DNA of 64,000 nucleotides, taken from assembly GCA_022790855.1 (NCBI GenBank), contig JAAVYA010000028.1, forward strand, positions 1-64,000, written 5' to 3'. A model generated the notes under the pieces. That model saw only the letters and a program-made list of their open reading frames with translations. It did not search any database and was not told the origin of the DNA. The first letter of the stretch is position 1. Every line of letters starts with the position of its first letter. This document shows positions 7,452-15,003 of the stretch, piece after piece. Both the position numbers and the translations under genes were made by a program. Source of the stretch: Lachnospiraceae bacterium (GTDB taxonomy: Bacteria; Bacillota; Clostridia; Lachnospirales; Lachnospiraceae).

Positions 7452-9095
7452 TTATTTTATTTCGGTGACTGTAACCGGATCCTCTCCATCCAGGTAAAAC
7501 AATTGAATTCTGTCACCGATGTTATAAGTTACAATTTGAATCATATTCTTGTTTGTCATATCAATATCAAAAATTTTGTTGCTTCTTTCTAACGTCATAT
7601 AAATGTGAGAATTTCCTTCTATGATAACAGGCATCATATTTTGGATTTTACCGGAAACTTTTTCGGCAAGCCCAGTTTCGGAAGCAGAGATTCCATTGTT
7701 GGCTAAAAGTTCATTATATGCTTTTTCACAGGATTTGATGGTATCACCGGTAGCAACCCATTGGTATTTTTGAATATTGACCATAGCATATTTTTTTACC
7801 AGTCCTGCATCGTCTTTTAAGGCCATAAAATAAGTAGGTTCATTTGCAATATTCAACAGCAAAGGAAAAGTGGCATGATAGCCAAGGTTCTGTACTTGTC
7901 CCTCTGCGGAAGACATGGCAGATTCTTCTGTGGCGCCTTCTATTTTATAAAAATGAGTTTCCATGGTACGCTGATTAATCAAAACAAAACCTACATTAGA
8001 CTGGTCTCCGCTAACGCTTGTGACGCCGGAATAAACCCATACATCGTCATTTAAGGCAATGTAATTATAACCATTCGTAGTTTGCAAACAATCACGCTGC
8101 CCAAGAATACTATTAAAATATCCATGTTTTAAAGTGCCATTGTAATTATAAAGTTCCATTAAAAGTTCCGCACGATAAACTTTATCAATCCACTCAGGTA
8201 CTTGGTCCACATCGTATACGGTGGAATTGCCGTTAATGGCGTTGCAGATTACTACTTTTCCAATTGTTTGTCCGCCAAATAGTCCAATATTAAATTTTTT
8301 TACAGGACAAATCCAATAAGGAGTACCATTATCATCTATTTCAAAGAAAATTTGTTCATCAAAAATGTAAGTCGGAAATTGAAAACGCAGGTGACGATAA
8401 ATATTGCGATTAAAATATTCAGATTTTGAATATTTGATACTCTCTGTAAGTTTTACACATTCCGTATTTTGAGTGGCCATATCAATTTTAATATAAGCAG
8501 GTATGCCGGAACTTTGATTTGTCAGCCATTTGATGGGACTGGCATAAGAAAGAGGTGTTACACGAACCGGCCTGTTATTAACGTTGATTTGAGTATAATC
8601 ATGAGATACCTCAAATTGGGAAACCATATCTACCATGCTTCCCATTTTACGGTCACCCAAAAGCGTCGCAGAATCTTTATCTAAAATAGGAATTGTATTA
8701 AAATCAGCAGGAGTAATGTCATCTGTAAAGTTACGTTCCTCCACGGTCATTAGTTTCTGATATTTTTTAGCATTAATAATAGGAGATGATAAAATGGTTC
8801 CAATAGCTAATACGATCAGAAGAATTCCTGCCAATAAAAAACCATATTTTGCAACTCCCAATTCTTTCCATTGAATGAAAAACAAAAAGTTGTGAGATGT
8901 TTTTTTCGATTTGATATCAGATTTTGTACATCGGCGAATTGCTAATATGATGCTGATAAATAACAACAGTACAAGTACAAATATCCAAGTACCCATAGAA
9001 TGAATATTGATGGCAGGGAGAGCAATATAATAATAAATAAATGCTGCAAAAAGAAGTAAAATAACTGCCAGTATCTTTACAAAAATCTTTTTCAT
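7452..9095 (-). CDS. unknown membrane protein with large extracytoplasmic domain
   Basis: I do not recognise this 547-residue protein. It has three N-terminal transmembrane helices (about 5-25, 33-53, 82-105). They are followed by a region of about 435 residues rich in beta-forming segments and aromatic residues, which should face outside. There is no catalytic motif, sortase signal or lipobox. The start is supported by AAAGGAG 9 bases upstream. It is transcribed from a near-consensus promoter at 9167-9195 whose start point is overlain by a perfect 32-bp palindrome, so it is probably tightly regulated. pepT follows after 12 bases. Confidence 0.75.
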   Translation of the reverse strand: MKKIFVKILAVILLLFAAFIYYYIALPAINIHSMGTWIFVLVLLLFISIILAIRRCTKSDIKSKKTSHNFLFFIQWKELGVAKYGFLLAGILLIVLAIGTILSSPIINAKKYQKLMTVEERNFTDDITPADFNTIPILDKDSATLLGDRKMGSMVDMVSQFEVSHDYTQINVNNRPVRVTPLSYASPIKWLTNQSSGIPAYIKIDMATQNTECVKLTESIKYSKSEYFNRNIYRHLRFQFPTYIFDEQIFFEIDDNGTPYWICPVKKFNIGLFGGQTIGKVVICNAINGNSTVYDVDQVPEWIDKVYRAELLMELYNYNGTLKHGYFNSILGQRDCLQTTNGYNYIALNDDVWVYSGVTSVSGDQSNVGFVLINQRTMETHFYKIEGATEESAMSSAEGQVQNLGYHATFPLLLNIANEPTYFMALKDDAGLVKKYAMVNIQKYQWVATGDTIKSCEKAYNELLANNGISASETGLAEKVSGKIQNMMPVIIEGNSHIYMTLERSNKIFDIDMTNKNMIQIVTYNIGDRIQLFYLDGEDPVTVTEIK

Positions 9096-9127
9096 AGTCT
9101 GCTCCTTTGTGGATAATATAAAGTATG

Positions 9128-9159
9128 TTCAATTGTACTATTTAAATAGTACAATTGAA
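9128..9159. promoter_or_regulatory. perfect 32-bp palindrome, probable operator
   Basis: The half-site TTCAATTGTACTATTT (9128-9143) is followed directly by its exact reverse complement (9144-9159), with no mismatch. It begins at the predicted transcription start of the minus-strand promoter at 9167-9195. A dimeric repressor site is the simplest reading; a 5' stem-loop that stabilises the mRNA is the alternative. Confidence 0.7.
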
Positions 9160-9166
9160 TACTATT

Positions 9167-9195
9167 ATTCTATTCTTATTCTTTGTACATGTCAA
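9167..9195 (-). promoter_or_regulatory. strong promoter for the 7452-9095 gene
   Basis: On the minus strand: -35 TTGACA (9195-9190), 17-bp spacer, -10 TAGAAT (9172-9167). The predicted start near 9160 abuts the palindrome. Confidence 0.8.
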
Positions 9196-9235
9196 GAAAT
9201 TACTTAAAAAAATGTAAAAAAATTGAAAAAAAGTA

Positions 9236-9264
9236 TTGCATTTTTTTTATAAGTATTATATAAT
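9236..9264 (+). promoter_or_regulatory. promoter of tRNA-Lys
   Basis: -35 TTGCAT (9236-9241), 17-bp spacer, -10 TATAAT (9259-9264), about 40 bp before the tRNA. Confidence 0.75.
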
Positions 9265-9305
9265 AATTTTTGTCGTAAGGAACAAGTTATATAAAATTGA
9301 ATTAA

Positions 9306-9378
9306 GCGCCTTTAGCTCAGTTGGAAGAGCACCTGACTCTTAATCAGGGTGTCCAGGGTTCGAGCCCCTGAAGGCGCA
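9306..9378 (+). tRNA. tRNA-Lys (anticodon CTT)
   Basis: Acceptor stem GCGCCTT/AAGGCGC is perfect. The anticodon stem CCTGA/TCAGG encloses CTCTTAA, giving anticodon CTT (reads AAG). The T arm has the TTCGAGC loop with CAGGG/CCCTG. The discriminator is A and CCA is not encoded. Confidence 0.95.
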
Positions 9379-9383
9379 TTTTG

Positions 9384-9428
9384 AAAGGGTTGTAGCAAGA
9401 TATAAGCTCTGTTATGACTCTTTTTTTG
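9384..9428 (+). terminator. intrinsic terminator after tRNA-Lys
   Basis: AAAGGGTTGTAGCA pairs, with several G-T pairs, with the segment ending TGACTCTTT, and runs into a T tract at 9421-9427. Confidence 0.65.
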
Positions 9429-9456
9429 TCTTATTTTATAAAAGTTGATCTTTAGT

Positions 9457-9594
9457 TCATTTCTTTTTATCATTTAACATAGAAGATACTTCTCCCAGAT
9501 TTTTCTTTAGTGACATTACCCGTTTATCCATAGAAGGTTTTGCATAGGCAAGTTCAGAAAGTTTCTGTTTGAAATTCTTTTTCCTTTTGGGCAT
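9457..9594 (-). CDS. small basic protein, 45 aa
   Basis: A short reading frame begins MPKRKKNFKQKL and ends MLNDKKK. It has an AAGGAA ribosome site 6 bases before ATG at 9594 and a TATAAT-like hexamer about 45 bases further upstream. The product is strongly basic with a central helical segment. I do not recognise the family. A real gene is favoured by the ribosome site and the lack of any other gene in this 350-bp gap. It is below common annotation cut-offs. Nucleic-acid or ribosome binding would fit the composition but is a guess. Confidence 0.55.
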   Translation of the reverse strand: MPKRKKNFKQKLSELAYAKPSMDKRVMSLKKNLGEVSSMLNDKKK

Positions 9595-9733
9595 ATAAAT
9601 TCCTTGTTTGTTTTGTAAGCTTTACTATATTATATTTCAAAATAATAGATTCTATGATACAATATGAATAAAAAAATGTGTATGTAAATTATAATCATTT
9701 TTGTTTTTATATCTCTTGAGAAAGGAAAATAAT

Positions 9734-10393
9734 ATGCAGAGAATCTTGATCGCTTGTTCCATGTTAGAGGATGAAATAAAAAAAGTTTATAAAGAAATAG
9801 AGTGCAATATTCCTGTCATTTGGGTAGAAAGAGGTTTCCATAATACTCCGGAAAAACTAAATGGAGAACTTCAAAAAATCATTGATGAGCACCAGGATTG
9901 CGACGAAATATTATTAACATTTGGCCTTTGCGGCAATGGGACAGAAGGAATTGTCAGTAAAAATACTATGCTTGTTATGCCCAGATTTGACGATTGTATT
10001 AATATGCTTTTATGCAAAGGGAAACGTGAAAGCCGCGGTCTTACAAAGGCAGACAGTATTTATATCACAAGAGGATGGACACTGGACTCGGAATCTATTT
10101 TGTCCCAATATGATAAATATGTGGAAGATTATGGAGAGGAATCTGCAGAGGGAATCATAGAGATGATGTATCAACATTATAAAACAATAACGGTGATTGA
10201 TACGGATAGTTATGAAAAAGCCCCGGTAATGGAATATGCCAATCAGGCTGCCCGGCTGCTTGGCTTATCTTCTCAAATGACAGAAGGTTCTACAAAGGTA
10301 CTGCGAGATCTTCTTCTGGGAAATTGGGAAGAGCATTTTATAGTACAGAAGCCGGGCTGTTCTGTTACCCAAACATTATTTTATTTTCCATAA
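9734..10393 (+). CDS. DUF1638 family protein
   Basis: The 219-residue product has the features I associate with DUF1638: ILIACSMLEDEI at the start, a TFGLCGNGTEGI motif near residue 75, and a PRFDDCINMLL segment near 95. In other genomes this family sits beside corrinoid-dependent methyltransferases (UroD/MtaA type) and small corrinoid proteins; its reaction is not established. Here it stands alone, though a UroD-like methyltransferase is at 38856. ATG 9734 was chosen because AAAGG lies about 8 bases upstream; an in-frame ATG at 9701 has no site. It is convergent with trmB, 3 bases apart. Confidence 0.85.
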   Translation: MQRILIACSMLEDEIKKVYKEIECNIPVIWVERGFHNTPEKLNGELQKIIDEHQDCDEILLTFGLCGNGTEGIVSKNTMLVMPRFDDCINMLLCKGKRESRGLTKADSIYITRGWTLDSESILSQYDKYVEDYGEESAEGIIEMMYQHYKTITVIDTDSYEKAPVMEYANQAARLLGLSSQMTEGSTKVLRDLLLGNWEEHFIVQKPGCSVTQTLFYFP

Positions 10394-10396
10394 GGA

Positions 10397-11035
10397 TTAC
10401 CGCGATGCGATTAATTTCAGGATAGGATTTCCCATGGCAGAAAACCGTTCTTCATATTCTGTCATGATGTTATCAACATTCAGATCAGTATCATGGTGGA
10501 GATCTCTGGTACAGGCATCTAAATTCCATTGAGCCAATGCTATTTGCTTCAGAGAAAAGTTAAATAAGGTCTCATTATCGGTTTTAAATTCCACACGGCC
10601 TTTAGCTGCAAGAATTTGATGATATCTGGAAAAAAATTCTTTGGATGTCAATCTCCGCTTTGCATGACGGTCTTTTGGCCAGGGATCAGAGAAGTTTAAA
10701 TAAATACGTGATACCTCCTCAGGAGCAAAGACTGAAGTTATATTTTCCGCATCCATACGTATAAAAAGTAAATTTTCCAATGGGTGTTCTTCCATTTTCT
10801 GCAAAGCGCGAAGGAGTACACTGGAATATTTTTCAATACCAATATAGTTAATATTCGGATTTCTCTCAGCCAATGCCATGAGAAACTGCCCTTTTCCCAT
10901 ACCTATTTCGATATGAATTGGATTGTTATTTTTAAAATGCTGATTCCAACAACCTTGTTGTGCCTCTGGTTCTTGGATACACCATTCATTTTCTGCTATC
11001 ATTTCCCTGGAACCAGGAATATTTCTTAATCTCAT
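10397..11035 (-). CDS. trmB: tRNA (guanine-N7-)-methyltransferase
   Basis: SAM-dependent methyltransferase that makes m7G46 in tRNA; 212 residues, family-typical. The SAM-binding motif HIEIGMGKGQFL lies near residue 42. The family signature NFSDPWPKDRHAKRRL lies near residue 118, and a C-terminal TEYEERF motif is present. The start is set at ATG 11035 because AGGAGGA lies directly upstream (11040-11046); a longer frame would begin at TTG inside that ribosome site. It appears monocistronic. Confidence 0.96.
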   Translation of the reverse strand: MRLRNIPGSREMIAENEWCIQEPEAQQGCWNQHFKNNNPIHIEIGMGKGQFLMALAERNPNINYIGIEKYSSVLLRALQKMEEHPLENLLFIRMDAENITSVFAPEEVSRIYLNFSDPWPKDRHAKRRLTSKEFFSRYHQILAAKGRVEFKTDNETLFNFSLKQIALAQWNLDACTRDLHHDTDLNVDNIMTEYEERFSAMGNPILKLIASR

Positions 11036-11150
11036 GAATTCCTCCTGCAATGTTGTAATTGATGTTGTTGCTTTTCTATTTTACTATAAGAAATAAAAAA
11101 TGAAAAGAGTATGAACTTTAATACTTAAAAAAGTAAAAGAAATGTAAAAG

Positions 11151-11179
11151 TTGCCATTTTAATGAAAATACTTTATAAT
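11151..11179 (+). promoter_or_regulatory. promoter of the first carboxypeptidase gene
   Basis: -35 TTGCCA (11151-11156), 17-bp spacer, -10 TATAAT (11174-11179). An ATG at 11162 lies inside this promoter, which rules it out as the start codon. Confidence 0.8.
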
Positions 11180-11212
11180 ATAAATGATGTGGATGAGACA
11201 AAGGAGAAAGCT

Positions 11213-12589
11213 ATGAGAAAACGAAAGAGATTGAGTGGAATCCTGGCAGGTTTCATATGTCTGTTCCCATTTAGCCATATACCTGTCTATGCAGAAGCTT
11301 ATTGGCCTAGCGGGCCGGAAGTGGAAGCAGAAGCTGCCGTTGTGATGGAAGCTTCCACCGGAACTATACTTTACGAAAAAAATCCTCATGAGCAATTGTA
11401 TCCGGCGAGTATAACAAAGATTATGACTACACTTTTGGCGGTTGAGAATTGTGAATTAGATGAGGAAGTTACATTTTCTTATGAGTCTGTACACAATATT
11501 GACAGAGAGAGTACCCATATTTCCCGAGACGTAGGGGAAATTATGACTATGGATCAATGTTTGTATGCAGTTATGTTGGGATCAGCCAATGATTGTGCCT
11601 ACGCTGTTGCAGAACATGTTGGAAAAGGTTATGAGAATTTCATTGCAATGATGAATGATAAAGCCTCCCAATTGGGATGCAAAGATACTCATTTTAATAA
11701 TCCTCATGGTTTGACAGATGAACAGCATTATACCAGCGCTTACGATATGGCTTTGATTTCCCAGGCAGCCCTTCGAAATGACACATTCCGGGTAATTACA
11801 GGAACGAAGCGTTATACGATTCCCATTACCAATAAGCATCCAAACGAGGAAACTCCCATGGTAAATCACCATAAAATGCTGACGAATTATCAGGGAGATA
11901 CAGCATATCTTTATGAAGATTGCATCGGAGGAAAAACAGGTTATACTGATTTGGCAAGAAGGACATTGGTTACCTTTGCGGAACGGGATAATATGACGCT
12001 AATCTGTGTTGTCATGAAGGAAAACAGCAATGTGGATTACATCGATACGGCGCAGTTACTAGATTACTGTTTTGATAATTTCACTATGTGGAATATATCA
12101 GAGAACGAGTCTCAGTATAAAATTGCAGGTACTGCTAATACAGAAATATTTGCTGCATCGAAAAGTTTTGTGGATTTAGATAGAGAGAGCCAGATTGTAC
12201 TTCCAAAGACGGCAGTATTTGAAGATGCATCTTTTGAAGTGATTGAAAATGAAAATGAGGACGAAGTGGTGGTACTGCAATATAAATACGGGGATCGCAT
12301 GGTTGGGAGTGCAAGAATTGCGGCCACAAACGCCCAAGTAGAAATGTATGATTTTCACAACAACTTACCGGAAAAAAAGACTAAAAGAGCACCTTTGAAA
12401 ATCAACACAAAATATATAGCAGTCGGAATTGCGGCTTTCATAGGCGCTGCGATCATAGGGATGATTCTCTATTATTTATTGAGTAATTTTTATATTATCC
12501 GCCATAAATTAAAATCAAAACGAAAAGAAAAAAACAGGTTTAAAGTTATAAAGTCAGGAAAGCACAGTAAATGGAAAATGAGATGGTAA
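11213..12589 (+). CDS. D-alanyl-D-alanine carboxypeptidase (DacF-like, paralog 1)
   Basis: Penicillin-binding serine D,D-carboxypeptidase (S11 family) that trims the terminal D-Ala of peptidoglycan stem peptides outside the membrane. A signal peptide is followed by PVYAEA. The SxxK motif is in PASITK, SxN in SANDCA and KTG in GGKTGYT. After the catalytic and beta-rich domains comes a true transmembrane helix (about residues 400-425) and a basic tail of about 30 residues. Most family members end instead in an amphipathic helix. Start ATG 11213 has AAGGAG upstream. It is closely related to the product at 18486. Confidence 0.93.
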   Translation: MRKRKRLSGILAGFICLFPFSHIPVYAEAYWPSGPEVEAEAAVVMEASTGTILYEKNPHEQLYPASITKIMTTLLAVENCELDEEVTFSYESVHNIDRESTHISRDVGEIMTMDQCLYAVMLGSANDCAYAVAEHVGKGYENFIAMMNDKASQLGCKDTHFNNPHGLTDEQHYTSAYDMALISQAALRNDTFRVITGTKRYTIPITNKHPNEETPMVNHHKMLTNYQGDTAYLYEDCIGGKTGYTDLARRTLVTFAERDNMTLICVVMKENSNVDYIDTAQLLDYCFDNFTMWNISENESQYKIAGTANTEIFAASKSFVDLDRESQIVLPKTAVFEDASFEVIENENEDEVVVLQYKYGDRMVGSARIAATNAQVEMYDFHNNLPEKKTKRAPLKINTKYIAVGIAAFIGAAIIGMILYYLLSNFYIIRHKLKSKRKEKNRFKVIKSGKHSKWKMRW

Positions 12590-12616
12590 AGGTCCTGATA
12601 TTTAAGTATAAGATAT

Positions 12617-12700
12617 TTATGATGTCCTATACATATAATAAGACAATTTATTAAATGTATTATAGTCTTTTTATATGAAAAAGGACATCATAATTTTTTA
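12617..12700. terminator. bidirectional two-tier hairpin
   Basis: TTATGATGTCCT (12617-12628) pairs with AGGACATCATAA (12682-12693), followed by TTTTTTATTTT on the plus side. An inner pair, CATATAATAAGAC with GTCTTTTTATATG, extends the stem. It separates two convergent genes. Confidence 0.65.
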
Positions 12701-12726
12701 TTTTATTGACAGAAAAATTATTGGTA

Positions 12727-13239
12727 TTACCTTAAACTATCTAATAATTTAATTAATTCATCTTTTTTTGAAGTAAATAAAATTAAGCCATCTTTTGCCT
12801 TGATAATTGCTTCATACATTTCCTGAAAGGTTTCACATTCCTGAAGCAGATGCATGATGTAATCCACATATGGGGTGTCAAGTTTTAGATAAAGAGGTTC
12901 GCAATTTTTTAAATCCTTTATTTGAATATGGGATTTATCGAATAGATGCTTTAATTCCTTTTCTTGGTTTAACTGGAGAGAGGTTTTGTTGGGAATAAAA
13001 TAGCCTTCTTCATCTTTAGGCATTTGCATTGATTTTATGGCTCTCTGGACTTGTTTGGCAAGGCTGTCGGAAGCAGGATAAAGAGATTCAAAGTAACTCA
13101 TAAAATCTGAAGATTGTTTGAAGTGCATATTTTTTCCATGTTGTTGTAGTTCTACATCAAGAATTCTTCGTATGATTTGTTGGCATACTTCTCTGGAAGG
13201 ATTTTTTCGGATGGAAGTTCTTGTATCTGCAGACATCAT
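12727..13239 (-). CDS. unknown 170-aa protein, possible ArgR-like fold
   Basis: I do not firmly recognise this protein. A segment with AIKSMQMPKDEEGYFIP (about residues 67-83) recalls the end of the ArgR winged helix. The last 70 residues, with VDYIMHLLQE, EAIIKAKDGLILFT and a helical end, recall the ArgR C-terminal domain in order and spacing. Key ArgR residues such as the GTIAGDDT turn are not preserved. The start at 13239 overlaps the RBS area (AGAGG at 13242-13246); 13236 is an alternative. An inverted repeat lies between its promoter and start, compatible with autoregulation. Treat the ArgR link as a hypothesis. Confidence 0.6.
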   Translation of the reverse strand: MMSADTRTSIRKNPSREVCQQIIRRILDVELQQHGKNMHFKQSSDFMSYFESLYPASDSLAKQVQRAIKSMQMPKDEEGYFIPNKTSLQLNQEKELKHLFDKSHIQIKDLKNCEPLYLKLDTPYVDYIMHLLQECETFQEMYEAIIKAKDGLILFTSKKDELIKLLDSLR

Positions 13240-13249
13240 ACCTCTTTTC

Positions 13250-13280
13250 TAATTGTCTTATTAAATAACTTAGACAATTA
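13250..13280. promoter_or_regulatory. 31-bp inverted repeat at the promoter, probable operator
   Basis: TAATTGTCT (13250-13258) is repeated inverted as AGACAATTA (13272-13280) around an AT-rich centre. It starts just downstream of a minus-strand TATAAT (13288-13293), in the same position relative to the start point as the palindrome at 9128. Both have AATTGT/ACAATT outer arms. Confidence 0.55.
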
Positions 13281-13402
13281 ATTTTGTATTATATCTACTA
13301 TACGTCAAAAAAGTAAGGAATGCAAGAAAGGATTCTATTGACAGTAAGAGAAAATTGAAATATAATTAATAACCACATGAATACTATTGGAGCGGAAAAA
13401 AT

Positions 13403-14023
13403 ATGTCAAAAAAAGAAGAAAAAAAGGAACTTCTGATCAGGAAAGTGACAGAGCTGGTAGAAAGTAATCATGGATTAGTGAGAACTGCTCAATTATATGA
13501 ACTGGATATAGATTATCGCAGAATTCAGAAATTAGTAGAAGAAGGAATATTGGAACGTGTCAAAAACGGATACTATAGTATTGCCTTTCAAGAGAAAGAT
13601 GAAGAATCTATGGTAGTCCGTTTATTTGGTGACGGAGTTCTTTGTTTGGAGAGCGCATTATTTTATTATCATTATATACAGGTGAAGCCTTCTTATTGGC
13701 ATATTGCTGTGGATAAAAATACTTCAAAGTCGAGATTTAAAATGGATTATCCTCTTGTAAAACCATATTATACGGAACCTGATATGTTGAAATTAGGAGC
13801 AAAGAAACTTCAGCTAAAAGAAGGTATTATTGGGATATACGATAAGGAACGTATGATTTGTGATTGCTTAAAATTTGAAGAAAAATTGGAACGTGAGATC
13901 ATGCAGGAAGCTTTGCGAAGTTATCTGAGAGAACCAATAAAGGACATTCAGAAACTGATGGAGTATGCCAGGGCAAGAAGAGTCGTTCAAAAGGTGCAGA
14001 ATAGAATTGGGGTGTGGCTGTAA
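13403..14023 (+). CDS. AbiEi-family antitoxin-like regulator
   Basis: This 206-residue protein starts with a winged-helix domain of the AbiEi_4 type (about residues 8-60, with HGLVRTAQLYEL and RVKNGYYSI). A C-terminal domain follows with YPLVKPYYTEPDM and the IYDKERMICDCLK segment typical of these antitoxins. Known AbiEi proteins repress their own operon and neutralise the AbiEii nucleotidyltransferase toxin. The stop codon overlaps the next start (TAATG), so translation is coupled. Start ATG 13403 is preceded by GGAGCGG. Confidence 0.88.
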   Translation: MSKKEEKKELLIRKVTELVESNHGLVRTAQLYELDIDYRRIQKLVEEGILERVKNGYYSIAFQEKDEESMVVRLFGDGVLCLESALFYYHYIQVKPSYWHIAVDKNTSKSRFKMDYPLVKPYYTEPDMLKLGAKKLQLKEGIIGIYDKERMICDCLKFEEKLEREIMQEALRSYLREPIKDIQKLMEYARARRVVQKVQNRIGVWL

Positions 14024-14895
14024 TGGAGAGGCGTATAAATATAAATATTCCTACAATTGGAACTATTCGGGAAAAAGGAAATGAACTGGGATTTTCATAC
14101 GTGCAATCTCTTTCATTATTCTTATATGAGACAATTTTGTATTGGGTCAGTCAATCAAAGTTAAGAGAGGAGTTATGGTTAAAACCCTCCGATCTTCAAA
14201 TTATAGAAAGACATTCGGGAATCTGTAATGAGATTATTTTTTATCGGGAAAATGTTTCTTATCAGGAATTGCATGAATCTTTGAATAAGTTATTTCAAGG
14301 AAGAGAAACCAAAGATTTTGAATTTAATTGGGAGGCTCTTATTTATGACAAAAAGATTGAAATTGTATTGGATACAAAGTTGGAACACGTGGCAATCCCG
14401 TTTAAGATGATTATTTGTCCTATATTGGAGAAGGACCGATTTCCAAAAGAAGAAAAATATCAGTTTCTTCTTTTAGAGGAGAAGGAAATTACATATAATG
14501 CATATCCGATGGAACAGCAGTTGACAGAATGCTTTTATGAGATTTTGGATAAACTGGAGCTTATTAGTGATGCAAAAGTTTACGATACGGTTTACTGGAT
14601 TTTGAAAAATTATCCGGTGGAAGGGAGGAGGATGTATCTTCATTTTAAAGATTACTTGAAAAAAAATGAAATAGCATCTGTAGAAAAACGTTGGGATACC
14701 GTATTGGGCTATATTGATTACTCTTATATGAAAAAGAAATGGGATAAATATCGGAAAATATATGAAAAAGAAATAGCTTGGGAAGAATGTATCAAATTAA
14801 TGAATGAGTTTTTTTCTCCTATATGGAGAGCTTTTTTGGAAGACCGTATTTTTCTTGGAGATTGGATGCCAAGTCTTGGAAGATATTTAGATTGA
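14023..14895 (+). CDS. degenerate AbiEii-like nucleotidyltransferase partner
   Basis: The 290-residue product is collinear with AbiEii/AbiGii toxins. An N-terminal helical segment leads to LKPSDL where active enzymes have LKGGT, and CNEIIF stands where DxD should be. IEIVLDTKLEHVAIP matches the later beta-strand region, and AYPMEQQLTECF...DAKVYDT matches the usual AYP-E...AEK...KDFYD block. Both the GG/S and DxD catalytic signatures are thus replaced, so nucleotidyl transfer is unlikely. Start ATG 14023 overlaps the antitoxin stop. The toxin activity may be lost, or the pair may have been reused as a regulator; that is inference. Confidence 0.65.
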   Translation: MERRININIPTIGTIREKGNELGFSYVQSLSLFLYETILYWVSQSKLREELWLKPSDLQIIERHSGICNEIIFYRENVSYQELHESLNKLFQGRETKDFEFNWEALIYDKKIEIVLDTKLEHVAIPFKMIICPILEKDRFPKEEKYQFLLLEEKEITYNAYPMEQQLTECFYEILDKLELISDAKVYDTVYWILKNYPVEGRRMYLHFKDYLKKNEIASVEKRWDTVLGYIDYSYMKKKWDKYRKIYEKEIAWEECIKLMNEFFSPIWRAFLEDRIFLGDWMPSLGRYLD

Positions 14896-14921
14896 TGTTA
14901 GTAACTTAGCAGATTATATAG

Positions 14922-14991
14922 AGAGACTGTTGAAAAACAAAGATTTTTCTTGAGAAAATATATCCAAAAATCTTTGCATGCAACAGTCTCT
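14922..14991. terminator. two-armed palindrome between convergent genes
   Basis: AGAGACTGTTG (14922-14932) pairs with CAACAGTCTCT (14981-14991). Inside it CAAAGATTTTT (14938-14948) pairs with AAAAATCTTTG (14966-14976). All 22 pairs are exact. T-runs are weak on both sides, so this may be a terminator or a small dispersed palindromic repeat. Confidence 0.5.
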
Positions 14992-15003
14992 TATGTTTTG
15001 GAT

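Noticed and set aside
9384..9456. A further small RNA after tRNA-Lys.
   Set aside because: The only structure is the terminator stem; no promoter or second stable fold is seen.
14922..14991. A transposon end or insertion-sequence remnant.
   Set aside because: There is no transposase sequence nearby and the arms enclose only 48 bases; a terminator or small palindromic repeat is simpler.
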